Source of the DNA: Apoda limacodes
Lineage: Eukaryota > Arthropoda > Insecta > Lepidoptera > Limacodidae
Assembly: GCA_946406115.1 (NCBI GenBank)
Contig: OX291543.1
Coordinates: forward strand, 28,794,815-28,858,814
DNA length: 64,000 nucleotides
Direction of reading: 5' to 3'
The notes beneath the pieces were generated by a model. That model was not told the origin of the DNA. It made no database searches and was given only the letters and a program-made list of their open reading frames with translations. Below are positions 1-13,900 of this stretch, piece by piece. Positions within the stretch are counted from its first letter, which is position 1, and the number at the start of each line of letters is the position of its first letter. The position numbers and the translations under genes are program-made.

Positions 1-1019
1 CAGTTTAAGATAGCTAATGTGTATACTAATATTACTAATTTTAGGCAAATAAAAAAAATGCCTTTTACTTCTATATATCAGTCTATCTGCGTATGTGATT
101 ATTTATATAATAATAATCTAATAATTATTTTTTCTAAAGCTGAAATCGACGATTTTAATCTCAATCAAATAAAGTTCATTTTTCTGTGACAAAAATATCT
201 TACAAATTGGCGAACAGCTAAGTTACCAATGGAAAATAATTAATTACAATTATATCACATAGGATATAGATATTCTTTTACAGTAACTCCCTAGCTTTAT
301 TGTTATTTAACAATTTATAAAAATAATTTTAACTAGTTGATTAGGAGTTATAGATTAAAAATAAAAAAACGAGAACTGATTTTTTTTAGTGACAGTATAT
401 TATAAAACAAATACAGTCAGTTTCTAGTTAAATAATGTGGACAGACATTTTATTGTTTTCCGAAAAACGAGCAGAAAACTGCACATTTGAGTAGGGCGCA
501 GCCAGCAATTACTACAATTATACGTTCTTAGACTTAGTAATTAAATATAGCGTTTTGGGAACTAACACATATTCCTATAAAACCGGCCACACGCAGTTTA
601 AGTTTCCGTAGTTACAAGTACCTCAATTTTATAAGTTGGTTGACTTTTACTCGTTAATAAATAGTGTATTTCTTCCAAGAATTTTAAGTATATTTAATAA
701 TTTTGAAGTAATAAGGAAAGAGCTATATCCGTGCCATCTGAAGACAAATATAAACAAACAATCATCAATTGCCCTAGTAAGAAGACATGTTTATATAATA
801 TTTATATTTTGAATAGTTAACTACCTTCTGAAGAGACATTTTTGAACTAAGTACTGATTTATCTTTATTTCCTGTATCTTATGTGAGATAAGATATTACA
901 TTTCACATAGTATTTTGTAATTTTGTTTCTGAAAATAGAATATAATTGTATAATATTGTTATATAAATCATTTATAAAACTAAATAGTCATTCTACTTCA
1001 TTGTGAAGTAAAAACTTAC

Positions 1020-1191
1020 ATATCTCCCTCACCATGCAATATGAAATGAGGTTATAGGTATACCTTCTATAGTCTTCGAGTTCTGTAATCTGTCCTATGG
1101 ACTGCGCAATAGCCTCAAAAAATTTACCATCCTCTAGAATGAGACGCAGCAAACCTGTGGTCTCTTTTTTCTTTGTATTAACGTCCGCCAT
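1020..1191 (-). CDS. First coding exon of an unrecognised small protein
   Basis: The ATG at 1191 (minus strand) opens 57 codons that end at a good donor (AT|GTAAGTTT, exon edge at 1020); reading on past the donor reaches a stop at 988. The peptide begins MADVNTKKKETTG, has a charged start, then a mixed hydrophobic/helical stretch (LLRLILEDGKFFEAIAQS, then ELEDYRRYTYNLISYC). Composition is clearly protein-like and unlike the surrounding AT-rich DNA, and the ATG is preceded by CAAACAAACAAA-type sequence typical of insect leaders. I do not recognise the family. Downstream exons would lie below position 1000, partly or wholly outside the window. It sits head-to-head with the malate dehydrogenase-like gene, about 495 bp apart, so the two may share a promoter region. 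The exon is likely real; its function is unknown. Confidence 0.6.
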
Positions 1192-1686
1192 TTTGTTTGT
1201 TTATGTTTATTAATACAAGTTGGAAAGAGACAAGAGCCCTCAGTTTCGTTTCGTCTCTGTAACACTTTTGCGACCATTTTTTTTCACATCTGTATAGGAA
1301 ATGCGCTGTCCAGTTCTCTATGTCTATGGTACTTACCTGCTTAATACTATTTTTTCAATAGATATAGATAATTTTATCTACGTAACTACATCCTGCAAAA
1401 GTTAGGTTTCCCATAATTTTTTTTGTTACTTATTTATCTTTGTTGCAAGTTTATTCACATCAAATAATTATCTTCACTCATACTCTATCTGTAGGAAAAG
1501 CATACATCTTCTGCAATCAAAGAGAGAACCTTTTTAATGTTAGACAGCGATAGAAAAAAAACATGACATATCTTTTAAGAACAATAAAATAGACAATCAA
1601 ACTTCACAAAACAGCAAATGTCACACAAGGAAATGATACACCTACAAAATTAAATTTTACCAAAACATAAGAAAAAAAAACAAATC
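1192..1686. promoter_or_regulatory. Divergent intergenic region, possible shared promoter
   Basis: This 495-bp gap separates the two divergent start codons at 1191 (minus) and 1687 (plus). It should hold both 5' leaders and promoters. It is AT-rich; I could not pick out a convincing TATA box or initiator among the many A/T runs, so the promoter role is inferred from position only. Confidence 0.35.
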
Positions 1687-1939
1687 ATGCTGCCTAGAAC
1701 GCAATCCCTGTGGTCTACATTTGCAAACCTAACTAGAAGTAATTATGTGACTTGTGGGGTTGCTTCCAGACAATATGCGAAGAAACCTCAGAAGTCTGAT
1801 AAGTGCAGAAAAGCACTAGTGGACATGCCTGAAAGATTTGACCATGAATGCCCAAAGGAAGCTCAAATCGTAAAAAAGACGAGCAGTATTCTTTTTAAAC
1901 TAAAGATGAAGTTAACTGAGGGAGGAACTAACTTCGGAA
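1687..1939 (+). CDS. MDH-like exon 1: presequence and N-terminal extension
   Basis: The exon starts at ATG 1687 and ends at donor GGAA|GTAAGA (phase 1); frame continues only 6 codons into the intron before a stop. Residues 1-84. The first 37 residues contain Arg, Ser, Thr and Lys but no acidic residue (MLPRTQSLWSTFANLTR...), the usual look of a mitochondrial targeting peptide. The rest (KALVDMPERFDHECP...) has no counterpart in ordinary MDH and I recognise no domain. An earlier in-frame ATG was not seen, so this start is preferred. Confidence 0.75.
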
Positions 1940-4900
1940 GTAAGATTTTTTATATCTAAATATATTTATATATGTGCTATCAATTTTACTGTAACAGGGT
2001 AAATATTAGATAGTTCTACCTGAGAATAGCATTTTAAAATTATTCACTTAAATTGAAAATCACCAAATAGCGAGGCCAAAAATGTCCACCCTACCCAAAT
2101 CTGTAAGGCCAGTATGCCTAATTTCAAACTACAAGGCACATAGGTCTAGGCGGCTTTAAAACAAACACTTTTATGATTTACTTTTCTTCACCCTGTCATT
2201 TTGGCGTAAAAATATTTTTAATCGATATATTACCTATATATAGCACCCGAAGGTCCCTTATTGAAGGATACACAAATGAAATAAAAATGACGACGGAAAA
2301 TATTTTTTTTTAAAAAAGATATTCAAATAATAAAATTATATACTGAAATGAGGCCAGCCCACAGAGGGGTGTGTTTAATACATACCAAGCAAAATATTAA
2401 AAAAGTCATACAAAAAAAAAATCCCTACAAAGAAAAATTTTGTCCGCCGATTTCTGCATTTACATCTATTAGAACCATTTTTACGCAAAAATTACAGGGT
2501 GCAAAGAAACTACAAAATTACCACTTTTATTTACGTGTAAACTTAAAGCATTTTTGAAAATCTTCAGCACCGTTCCGATCTGTGGAATGTAAAACGGACG
2601 TGTGTCCTGATAAGAGGAAAAAGAAGAAGAAAAGTTTGCCTGCACCATCGAAAAAGAAAGCACTACCAGTTCCCAAGTCTAGGCCTGGCGTCCAAGTGTC
2701 GGTTCTCGGCGCTGAAACTACTTTGGGGCAGAACATTGCTCTACTTCTAAAAAGAAACCCATGTATCAGAAAGTAAGTTGTACCTACTGACCATATATAG
2801 TTGTTGAAGTCGTTTATTTTTAAGATTGAACTATTTCACGCCTATACTGTTCATCTTGCATCAAAATATTCGCCTCAGTCGTTGTTGGACGCCCACTACA
2901 GGGGCGCAGGCTCTTCTTGAGAAGAAGGAGGCTAAGGCCATAGTCTACAGCGTTGGCTCCGTCCAAATTGGTTGGTCGAGAATTTTCAAGCCCTGTGACT
3001 AGGCGTAGTGACTGCTGTCATATGAAACCACGAAAACCACCGTTTTAACGTGCCCTCCGAAGCACGGAGGAGCTCAGAAAAATTTGCAAGCAGGCGGTCA
3101 CCCATCCAGGATGGTACTGATCACACCCGAGGTTGCTTAACTTCGTTTATTGTTACTGGACATATGCGACTGGGCCACAAACACCAAAAAAATCATAACA
3201 TCGTAAATATCAAAAATAAAATAAACTGCAATGTTGGTACAGTGTTGCCACTTGTTTCAGCAGTTGTATATTATATGTACTAACTGAGGTAACAATATTA
3301 TACGACGAAAGGCAAGCGAGTGTATTATCACAACATGTACGCGCCTACGTACCATGACACCGACCTTTAAACTAACCGAATCCACCCCTGGGGACCACCC
3401 CTGTCACAACACGAGCGTCGCTAAAATCTCGTAACCCACGCGAACATCGGATTACATGCCATGTAATATAAATGTCACATCATACATAGCCATTGACAAT
3501 TTGAGACACGTAGATATATTTATACCGTAGGGCAGCAGAAATGTTACGCCTTATTTTTCTGGGGCGAAATTTCGCTGTTTGAACTTGCGAAGCTCGTTTT
3601 GATAAAGCTCTTTGACCTTTACCTTTCACTTTTCAACCTTTTGAAGGTCTTCTCTTATTATTTTAACTATGCAGTCATTTTAACTTGGAAAACAGGAATT
3701 ATTCAGGTAGAATTTCGTTTATATACTGATTTTACACTTACACTAAGTATTACTTGCATTTTAAGTGTGCTACGAAGTATTAACAATATAAAATGACACC
3801 CTTGTAAAAATAAACATATTTTTCCTATCTGTGTTTTTAGTAGCGTCCGACACTTGCCTATACTTATATGAGGGTTTATTTATAAAATTTATTTATTACT
3901 TTTTGTGAATATTAAACGTCGATTTGGTTCTACAAAATAAGTAAGTTAAGAGTACGACACTTGCTTTTTGTAATAAATCCTGAACCAATCCATTAATATT
4001 TTTTTTATTGTAAACTCAAAACGCTAACCGTATAATGAAAAAGCCTTCAAATAAGTCTGTCTTAAATTTACACAATTGAAAATGACACACTTTGTAAAAT
4101 TTTTTTTTTCCTCTCTATGTTTTCTGGCGTCCGACATTAAGCCGTAAATTTCCGTAAACAACATGTTTCATGCCTGTTTTTTACTTTTTGTGGATAAAAA
4201 ATTAACGTAGATTTTTTTCTAGAAATAAGCAAGTTAACGGTACTACTCGTGCTGTTTTCAATAAATACTGAAGCAATCTTTGCAAAAAAGCAATTTTTCA
4301 TTGTTAACTTAAAACGCTAATCGTATGATGAAATAACCCTAAAATAAGACTAAAGCCAGTCTTTAGTAAATGTTACGACACGGCTCATGAATAGAGAACG
4401 TAGCGTCTCGGGGGACTAGGGTATTCTGACTACCGACATTTTACTTTTATTAGTTTTTCTTTTGTTGGATCAATCATTCTTTGCATAGTCTGCAATTTTT
4501 TATGTTTTTTAGGGTTCCGTACCCAAAGGGTAAAAAACGGGACCCTATTACTAAGACTCCGCGGTCCGTTTGTCCGTCCGTCTGTCTGCACCAGGATGTA
4601 TCTCATGAACAGTGATAATTAGACAGTTGAAACTTTCACAGATGATGTTTTTCTGTTGCCTCTATACCAACAAATAATAAAAAATAAAAAAAATATTAAA
4701 GGGGATCCCATACAACAAACGTGATTTTTTTGCTCGTTTTTGCTCGATATTGATAACGGCAACAGGTAGACGCTAAGTTATTTATTCAATTTAAAAATAA
4801 ATCATTAAATTAAAATAAAATAAATATTTAAGGGGGGCTCTAATACAACAAACGTGATTTTTTTGCCATTTTTATAGATAATGGTACGGAACCCTTCATG

Positions 4901-7900
4901 CGCGAGTCCAACTCGCACTTGGCCGATTTTTTTTGTTTGGATTGTCGATTTTGCTAATTATATAATAAAATACCTATTTGCTACAACCATTTAAATATTC
5001 TACCACAAATAGTGCGTATCATAAATATTAATGTGACCTTACGTCCATAGGTTTCAGATAAAAACATATTTTTATTACATTTAGTTCTAGGCGCTATAGA
5101 GAAAAACATAAACACACTGATAAGTTTCAAGTTTAAAAAATAAAAACTTAAATTTTACAGGCTATCACTTGCAGTCGATCAGAAAAAAAAATTTACATAG
5201 AGACACTCCATTCTTAATATTATTACAGATGTCATATCTGTTTTGTTAGGTAAAAAATAAAGATCTAAATGTATTGCAGAATAACTTAAGTGAAATAAAA
5301 GAGGTTGTGATTTTATGAGCGCCCGTTATGTAGTCTGCACACGGTTTGTAGAAATTTTATTGCTGAAAACAGGTATTGAATACTAGGTAGTTATTTTCAA
5401 GGTAGGTCTGATTCATACTTAAGGGTAAACGGGCATAGCCTGAAACCTGAAACGGTTTAATATAAAATAAACAATTAAAACGGGTCACTATGATACTCTT
5501 ACTACTTTCGTTAATATACGTAGCCAAATAAATAAGTACTAACGCGAGAAAAACAACGGACCAGTGGCTTTCCGTGTATACGCACTAATGTGTGCGTGGT
5601 TTATGCGAACAGTACTGGGATCGTAATTTAGAATATTCCATTTACTGTGACTAGGGTATGCACCCGGGTACACCCAGTTCTTGTATTAGACGGGTATAGG
5701 TACTCGATTCTAGAGCAAAATGGATGGATCCGGTTCCGAACATACTGATAACAGGTTCCCCCAGTTCTCGAAATACATATACCTGAGATTTCTACCTAAT
5801 AACTTGAGATCATTTTATACCACCAACGCGACACACAAGCTTAGGTACTGCGTGCGTAACATTAAGCGGTCACCATATTATCCACTCGCGCGGTGCTGAC
5901 TGTTTAAAATCCAATCACTTTCCTATTAAAGAACCCTATACTGTCTATTCCCGAATAGAACCAGGTATTAGAAACCAAGAAACCGTCAATACCCAATTAC
6001 AGAATATTAATTCATTAATCGTCAAACCGCCTTTTGAATAGCCAACGGTCGAAAAAATCTTTTCTTCTTTTAATACATTATGTAAATGTAACCTTCAAAG
6101 CTTATTTTCAGATTACGTCTGTATGAAGCGAGTGACTGTCCAAAAAGCCCTTGTAACAGAGACCTGTGCAGTGTCGTGCAAGATCTAAAACACATTAATA
6201 CCAACTGTCATGTTGAGATGTTCAAAAGTGTCTGTTCTGGATTAGAGCGCTGTTTGCAGGTGTGGTAAATAGCTTAGATAAATAAAAAATAGTAAAGCGA
6301 GTTAGGTAGAGTAGGTATTATTATTGTGATTTAGAGTGAATAGGCTCAGTTACAGAAATAATCTATGGACTAAGTCCTATTATAGGGTAATAATAGAGTT
6401 AGTGCAAAGTTAAGTGCAAGAATATCTTCTTTCTCAATCTAAGAAATATATTATAATATTCACAATTAATGTCACATGTGTTAATGTGAACGAACCCAAA
6501 TTTATGTATTTTGAGCCATGCCTTTATGTTGAATAATTTTGATGGGTTAAACACAGATTTCTTATTAAGACACAGGCGAAAGTACAACGGCCTAATGTTA
6601 GCTCGGCACGAAACGCATTCTATTTTTATAAATTTTTAATCGGTAAAAGATATTACTTAGTAAAAAAATGTGTACTGACTTGTATAATACAATAGGGTAT
6701 TTAATTAAATGTTTGTCATTTTCTATGCTTTGATGAAAATAGATACTCAAATGTTACAAGCATTTAAAGATATCTCGTGGTGGGTAAGGACATAAGAATA
6801 CAAAGATCTACTTTTATTCCTCACACATGGTAAATTGTAATTAATGACAAACTCTAATCAAAAGAAGAATACAACTTCAGTAAATATTAGAATCGTTTTT
6901 TCTCAGAAATGGAGAATCTAAGGGGGAAAAGTGTTAGGCCATTTTTTGTAGATAATTGCATAACCTACAATTTTGTCTGTTCTATTTTTATCATAAAACT
7001 AACCGTTTCGCTAAAAAGTCCAAAGAACCCAATTTTGCGAACTTTGACGTTGCATAGAATGTTTTGCACACATGGGATCAATGGGAACTTTTCAGAATTT
7101 ATTAGAATGGTATCCCTAACGTTCATGTAAAATATCAGCTTATTGGGTATTTATGCAAGGGTGGGCTATTTATATAGCAAGAAGCGACTTGTAATACATA
7201 ACTACCTAGGTTAAACACTTTTTGCACCAATCGGGTCGTTGAAATGAAATCACTCCTTATGAAAAATAAACTTTTTTCTGAGCTCAAAAGAGCAAACTTA
7301 GTACCTATCTCTAACTCTTATATTATAAAAAGGAAAGATTTGTATTTTTGTATGTTTGCTTGCTTGCTTGCCAGCCTTCATACGTCCCCACTGCTGGGGC
7401 ACGCCCTACCTTCATAAGCGAGGGTGATTGGGCCATAGTCCACACGCGGGCCCAGTGCGGATTGTGGACTTCACATACGTCAAGTACACTGATTAATTTA
7501 ATCACACCACTGGCTTTTCGGTGAAGGAAAACATCGTGAGAAAACCTGCATACGTCAAGAAAAAAAATATTCTTGAATGACGAAATGACGTATGCAGGTT
7601 TTCTCACGATGTTTTCCTTCACCGAAAAGCCAGTGGTGTGATTAAATTAATCAGTGTACTTGAGAAATTAAGAAAAGACTCATTGGTACACGCCGACCCG
7701 ATTTGTATGTTTGTAACGAATAAACTCATCCGATTTCAAAAATTCTTTCACCATTAGAATGCTACATTATCCTTGAGTCTATATTTATTACTAGGAAAAA
7801 TTAGGAAAAATTAATACTAAAACTTCAATAATGTAACCCAAGGTGTAAAAAAAAATGTCATAAAATGTCTTTCATCGCAATCGCTGCGGAAACTATTGAT

Positions 7901-10900
7901 GTTATAACAAAAAAATGTTCACAATGTTAAAAATATCAATATCTATGAAACACTTCGTTTCGATACCATATGTCCAACTATTGTAGTTATATCACTAAAA
8001 CTACTTTTTTACATTTAAAAAGTTGATAGAAATGTCGCCCAAAAACAGACCATGTTATCCATTCCTTTGTAGTAATCCTTATCCAAATATATAATTTGGT
8101 ATTCAAGACTGCTTCAATACCTGTAGATTACTTTAGAATTATTAAAATCGGACATTCCATTCAAAAGATATTACGAATTTAAAATGACAATCTAAAGAAA
8201 ATACTAATAGAAAACCGCTCCGCGCCTCGATCGGCTCATACGCACGGTCGGCTCCCTCCCGCCCTACGCAGCGGACGCAACCGAAATTGAATATTTTGTC
8301 TGCTTTCGGGGAAAAAATTTTGGGAATAAAAATAGGTTTTCATTATACACCCGTGCGAAGTCGGGACGGGCCGCTATACTAATACATTCATTCACACCTG
8401 TCTGTCTCCAGCCTTATTCCTATAAATATTATACATAACATGATATATTAAACGTAGCTAAGAGCATGTCACTGATAACTACAATTGCTTGTCAGTTCAA
8501 TTTCCTTCTTCAGTCGTGCATGGAACCCATTTGCAATTTGTAAGCGAGGGCAGAGCGTCGTCGGCGGCCTACGTCCGACTATCCTCAATCAATAAATACA
8601 TCGCATAGAACGCAAAACTTCACATTTACTATTTTTAGTATTCCGTGCCCGATTGGTGCCAACGGCGCCCTGTTACTAAGTCTACACTATCTGTCTGTTT
8701 GTCCGTCCTTATAAGCTCTATAGTAAAACATAAAAAAACGGTCAAGTGCAAGACAAGCTCGGGCATTCTGTGGTGCTACGGAACCCTCGGTGCGCAAGTC
8801 CGTGGTCAGGGGTTTTTACTTTTAAACTTCTTATTATACCATTTTCTAGCGTGTTCATCGCACATTAATTTATTTTCGATACTGCTTATGCTTATATGAT
8901 ATATTTAATGTTTCTAATAAAGGAATGGTCAGATAACCTAAATTTCATGTAGGTTGGACAGGTAACCTAAATTATACGTTTGCTAAAGCTTGGTGTTGTT
9001 TATAAAAAATTTTGCTTATTTTTTCAAAAAAATAAAACTGACTTATTTGCTTAGGTATATAATTTTCGGATTTTGAATACAGCATTAGATTTTGAAAATT
9101 TAATTTTAAATTGACTAAAACAAGCCTTTTTTTCCTGAACATATGGTAACGCGGATTTTCAAATATGGAGCATCCGATCTGAATCCTTGCAGACATATGA
9201 TATTTCCATAATTTCTTTGGTTGAATCACTTTTTGGGGTTCCGTAGCTAAATAGCGAAAATGGAATCCTTATAGTTTTGTTGTTATGTTCATCCTTATGA
9301 CGAAATAAAACAGGCAGTGTTATACAGGCCTCAAAAAATATTTTGAATAAACTGATTCAGAAGATAATATGATTGGAGGGTGTGGATCCCGTTTAAAATA
9401 AAAAATAAGAAGAGGATATCTCAATTAGAACTTAGGGATAAATATTTTTTCCCGTCCTACATTGTTTAGAGGTCTTTAGAGGTCTTTTTTAAAGGTTTTA
9501 TTTAAGTAATATTTTTTCTTTTAAGAGTACATTTTGCGATATTTTTTTGCGAGGGGTTATGTTTTATTCAGTAAAGTGTAGAATTTCTAAGACAAGAACA
9601 CGAAGTCGCATTTTGAGAGCTTATTGGAATCAGTCTCGAGCAAGCCAGACTCTGGAATAGTCTCGGTAGGTAAGACCTACTTACATACATTTTTCTGTCG
9701 AATTTAAGACTGTTCCCAATAAGTCTCCTTGTTTCCAATAAGTCTTTATTTTCTCATAGATAACAAAAATACAATTAAACTTGTGAACTAATATTAAATA
9801 CTAATATTAAATAGTACTTTATTGGTTTTTGACCTTAGGAATCTGAAGTCAATAAAAATGAAAGCTTTACTTACATTGTTTCTCGCCATGCTATTAAGAA
9901 TTCAATAGAAACTTTAACTAGTGTTAAATTCAGTGTGTAAAGCCGTAAGTGTTTCGGCGCCAGCCAGTCTCGCGCGGTAACTTCGCTTCGATTTTGTAAG
10001 TTTTGTGTTATAAAGCCTGACATTAACTACAAATTTATTGGGGACTTATGCACTGACTAATGTCAAAAATTTTAGATAGGTACCTACTACAGAAACAAAT
10101 AAGATGATAAGATGACATGTGATGATATCGACCCACCTCTTTTTCGTGTGGTCATAATCAATGATAGTCTATGTGTATAGTCAATGGCAGACATTAAACA
10201 CTACACATTTATTGGGACTCATGCACTGACTAATGTAAAAAAGCTACTATAGAAACAAATAAATTATTTGATATTCATCAGTGACGGTCAATTGGTCAAT
10301 GCGTAGGTACGATCATACTGATTATTGTAATTGCCTGCCAAAGGTTTCGTCCAAAACATAACGAGGCAAAAAGAAGTTATGGAAGGATCGTCTTCGGGTA
10401 ATTATTCGACTGTCAAGTTTGATTATTTACACTGCGATAAATATTCGATATTTACTGCTCTCAGTGTAAAAAAATACTGTCAAACACACTTTTTAAAACG
10501 GTTGGAAACCTCAAAGGTTGAAACTGTCTTTAAATCTTTATTTATAAATTACTAGCTGACCACATATTACCCTTATATATGCCTTATATATATTATATGC
10601 CTTAGCCGAACTCTTTCCCTTTATTCATTAATAAGAACCCGAATAAAATTCGTTTAGCTTTTACGTAGAAAATCATGCACAGACAGGCAGACAGACGTGA
10701 GGGGGGACTTTGTTTCACTAGGTTAGGTAGTAATGGTTTAAAAATAGTCTGTAATTTGATCATGAATGGCTACCTTTAATAAGCTCACACTTTTGATGGC
10801 ACGTCTTTGTGCTACTAATGATAGCACCATTACTGCTACGCCATCATTTTTCATTAATAACTTATAGGCTTTGTTAAGTGACACTTGTTAAATGATATTT

Positions 10901-13900
10901 AAGCGATAGCCAATTTGTTATGTATTTTGTTATATATTGATAAAAACACGTTAAAGAGGGGCTTTCTATTTCAGAAAATTTTCAAATTACTTTTTACCTG
11001 TTTGTGTTTCGATCTACATTAGCTCTTTAGATAAGAATTTTGAGTTCTAATATATATATATATATTATGTGAAGACAGTCGGATCTCGTGCCGAATTTGG
11101 CATATCTTTCGTTTTGCTAATACTTTCAGCTTCATCTCCAAAGTGAGGTTGTTTGACCATTCTGCGTGTTTGATGACTAGACTTCAACATGCTTCTTAGG
11201 AATTTTGTTAAGGCTGAGTGGACAACCGAAGTTGGTTTTAGGCTTACATTAACTTGGACTGGTTGTAAAGTAATTCTGGTTTTTCGGAATCAATCGCTGT
11301 CGCATTAACGGTTTGAGTTGCAAGAGTGTGATCTTAACAAGTATACATGCATGCTTCAATTTTAAAGCAGTGCCCAGAAAGTATAAAAAGTTCAGCAGGA
11401 CAGGGATTTTTTTGCAGTTCGATGGCCAGTTGGTAGGTCGATGTTGATAAAACCTTTAAATTATTATCATCAATGAATTTCTTCAAGTGTATTGTACAAG
11501 TAATCTTAATCTCCAATGCAGATGTTAAAAGTTACAGTCTCCACCTGTAATGAATCGTCCTCCAACCAAGCTCAGCAGGATGTGTAATAATATAGATGCT
11601 ATGTCCTGTTATTTTCATTGAGCTACTTTTATGCAATGTGCCTTAAACATAAGTATGATATCAATTTTGTGTTCGGTCATAAGAGGTATTATATCCTCTT
11701 AGTTTGAAATTAGTCCGTTTATGTTCCAGGCAATAATGTTTTAAAAAAAATCCTAAAATGTTTAGTTTTCCACAAAAACTAACTAAAACTTTCTTAAAAA
11801 CTACAACATTTTTCTATGCCAGCATTTTAGCTTTTTGTCTAATTTTCCTTTACGAATTAATCTATAAAATTTTAAGGTTAACCTTAATTTGTCCAGAACA
11901 CAGATATAGTACTAATGTTGGACAATGATAGTGTCAAAATGGACTTACCGCTGGAGCAAAGATTCTGCAACCAAGCGCCCGTAGTAAAGCGCTATGCGGA
12001 CGTCATAGCGACGGAATGCCCTAGGGCGTTCACTATCGTCTGCGCCTCACCCATCGAGTGTAACGTGCCCTTAATTGCCGAGGTAATTTAAAATGACTTT
12101 ATCATCAACTATTATGTAACTAAACAGTTTAACCACGAAAAAAGATCCGCGGGGTGTAGACAGTCGTTCACAGATGTATTGGTACGCGATTCACGATGTA
12201 CTGATGGATGTTTACTGACTGTGCATGTGGGTGTCAAGACTTTAAGCCCACTTAAGTAGCTAGCTGTTTTACTTATTAGTAGTATATCTAAGATGTAAAG
12301 CCGCTACTTACCTAAATTTGCAATAAAGTAAATTAAAATATTTCCCATCAGCGTATTTTTCATTGCATCTAGTAGGTAATCATAGCATCAACATTTCGAA
12401 GTTCTTTAACTTGCCAGTTCTTTCCGCTTTAAAAAAGCGTGGCTTACTAGACTATTTAATCACTATCAAACTAGAGGTTTTATTGCATTAATTAGAGGAG
12501 CATACCATACGTACTAAGGTTTAATGTTAGATATCACATCCATTCGTTGGAAACATTAAAAATTTACGACCTATCAGCAGTAACTGAGGCACACAATGAG
12601 TTTATTGGTTTGAATAGCCTCGTTAAAGTGGATATATGGATGTAATCTCGGATATTTTATGAATATAACTACTACTGTATTAGTATTCACTTCTATTATT
12701 GCTAATTAATTGACCCTTAGTGCGCTTGTGCACTGATTCGTATTCGATTCGTTTTCGGTATTTTTTTTGTGTTCTTCAATTTCAGATTCGTTTATTTCTA
12801 CAGTCGGTCAATGGAAATGGTGAGCACTTTCGGACCTAGTCATATTGAAATTTAATCCGATTCCTTTTTAGTCATTTTACATATGACGTCATTGATTCGT
12901 TGTTAACAGAAAACTTTTGAATTATTGAATTATTGTGACACATGTTGTAACCATGGTAATCGATTTTTTTTAATTCCGTTTCACGCATTGCGCAGGCGTT
13001 ATATAACGTCATTGATTCGTTGTCAGCGAAAAACTTTTAGATCATTGTGACACATGCCGTAACCATAGTAATCAAAATTCCATTTTGCGCACCACGCATG
13101 CGTTATTTCACAAAACGTCATTCGAAAAACTTTTAAACTATGGTGACATGCCGTTATTATGGTAATCGACATGATAAAGTAATCAAAATTTTATTTGCTT
13201 GCATTTTGCGCACTGCTAATACGTTATTTTACATGACATCATTTGATAAACTTTTGAATCATTATAAAATTGTTTCAATTGCGAGACAAGAACGAAACCA
13301 TAGCGCTTTCTTTTTGTGTCGCAATGTCATCTGTTGAAACTGCACTGTAAATCAATCGCTGTATGTTATAACAAAATGAAAAGGCGCTAAACATTTTCAT
13401 TGACTGACTGTGCATTAGTGTGCATACATAAAAAACACAGATGTTTGCCAGTGCAAAAACGCCCATAAAAGTCTTTTTAAACACATTGACATTACATGAA
13501 GTATTGTTTCGTGACATTTAAAGGTAGCTCAATGCTTTTAACTTTGATAATATGTATTCTTGTTGTTTCGTCTTTTATAATTTGGATTTTCTGTATTTAA
13601 AATACTTGCTGACTTTTAAATGTATAAATTATACAGGGTGTCCACTCTAATTCCCAAAAAAAATCCCTGGCTTTTCCCTGACTTTCCCTGACCTATTCCT
13701 CAAAATTCCCTGACCAAAAATTATAATTATTTTGTAATCTTTCAAGTTTGTTTAGTTTATACTATTATACTTTCAAGTTTGTTTAGTTTATACTATTATA
13801 CTTTCAAGTTTGTTTAGTTTATACTATTATACTTTCAAGTTTGTTTAGTTTATACTATTATACTTTCAAGTTTGTTTAGTTTATACTATTATACTTTCAA

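Larger units (their letters stand above)
2773..6111 (+). other. Intron 2 of the MDH-like gene
   Basis: A 3.3-kb intron (GTAAGT...TTTTCAG). It contains a SINE-like repeat at 2884-3185 and a 'gggttccgtac' repeat at 4511-4935. The remainder is AT-rich sequence in which I see no exon or other clear feature. Confidence 0.6.
6260..11896 (+). other. Intron 3 of the MDH-like gene
   Basis: A 5.6-kb intron (GTGTGG...TTTGTCCAG). It holds a nested repeat with a perfect 77-bp inverted repeat (7321-7760), a broken 'gggttccgtac'-family copy near 8640-8810, a diverged duplicated block at 10017-10270 and a short (TA)n run at 11050-11067. No exon was seen. Confidence 0.6.
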
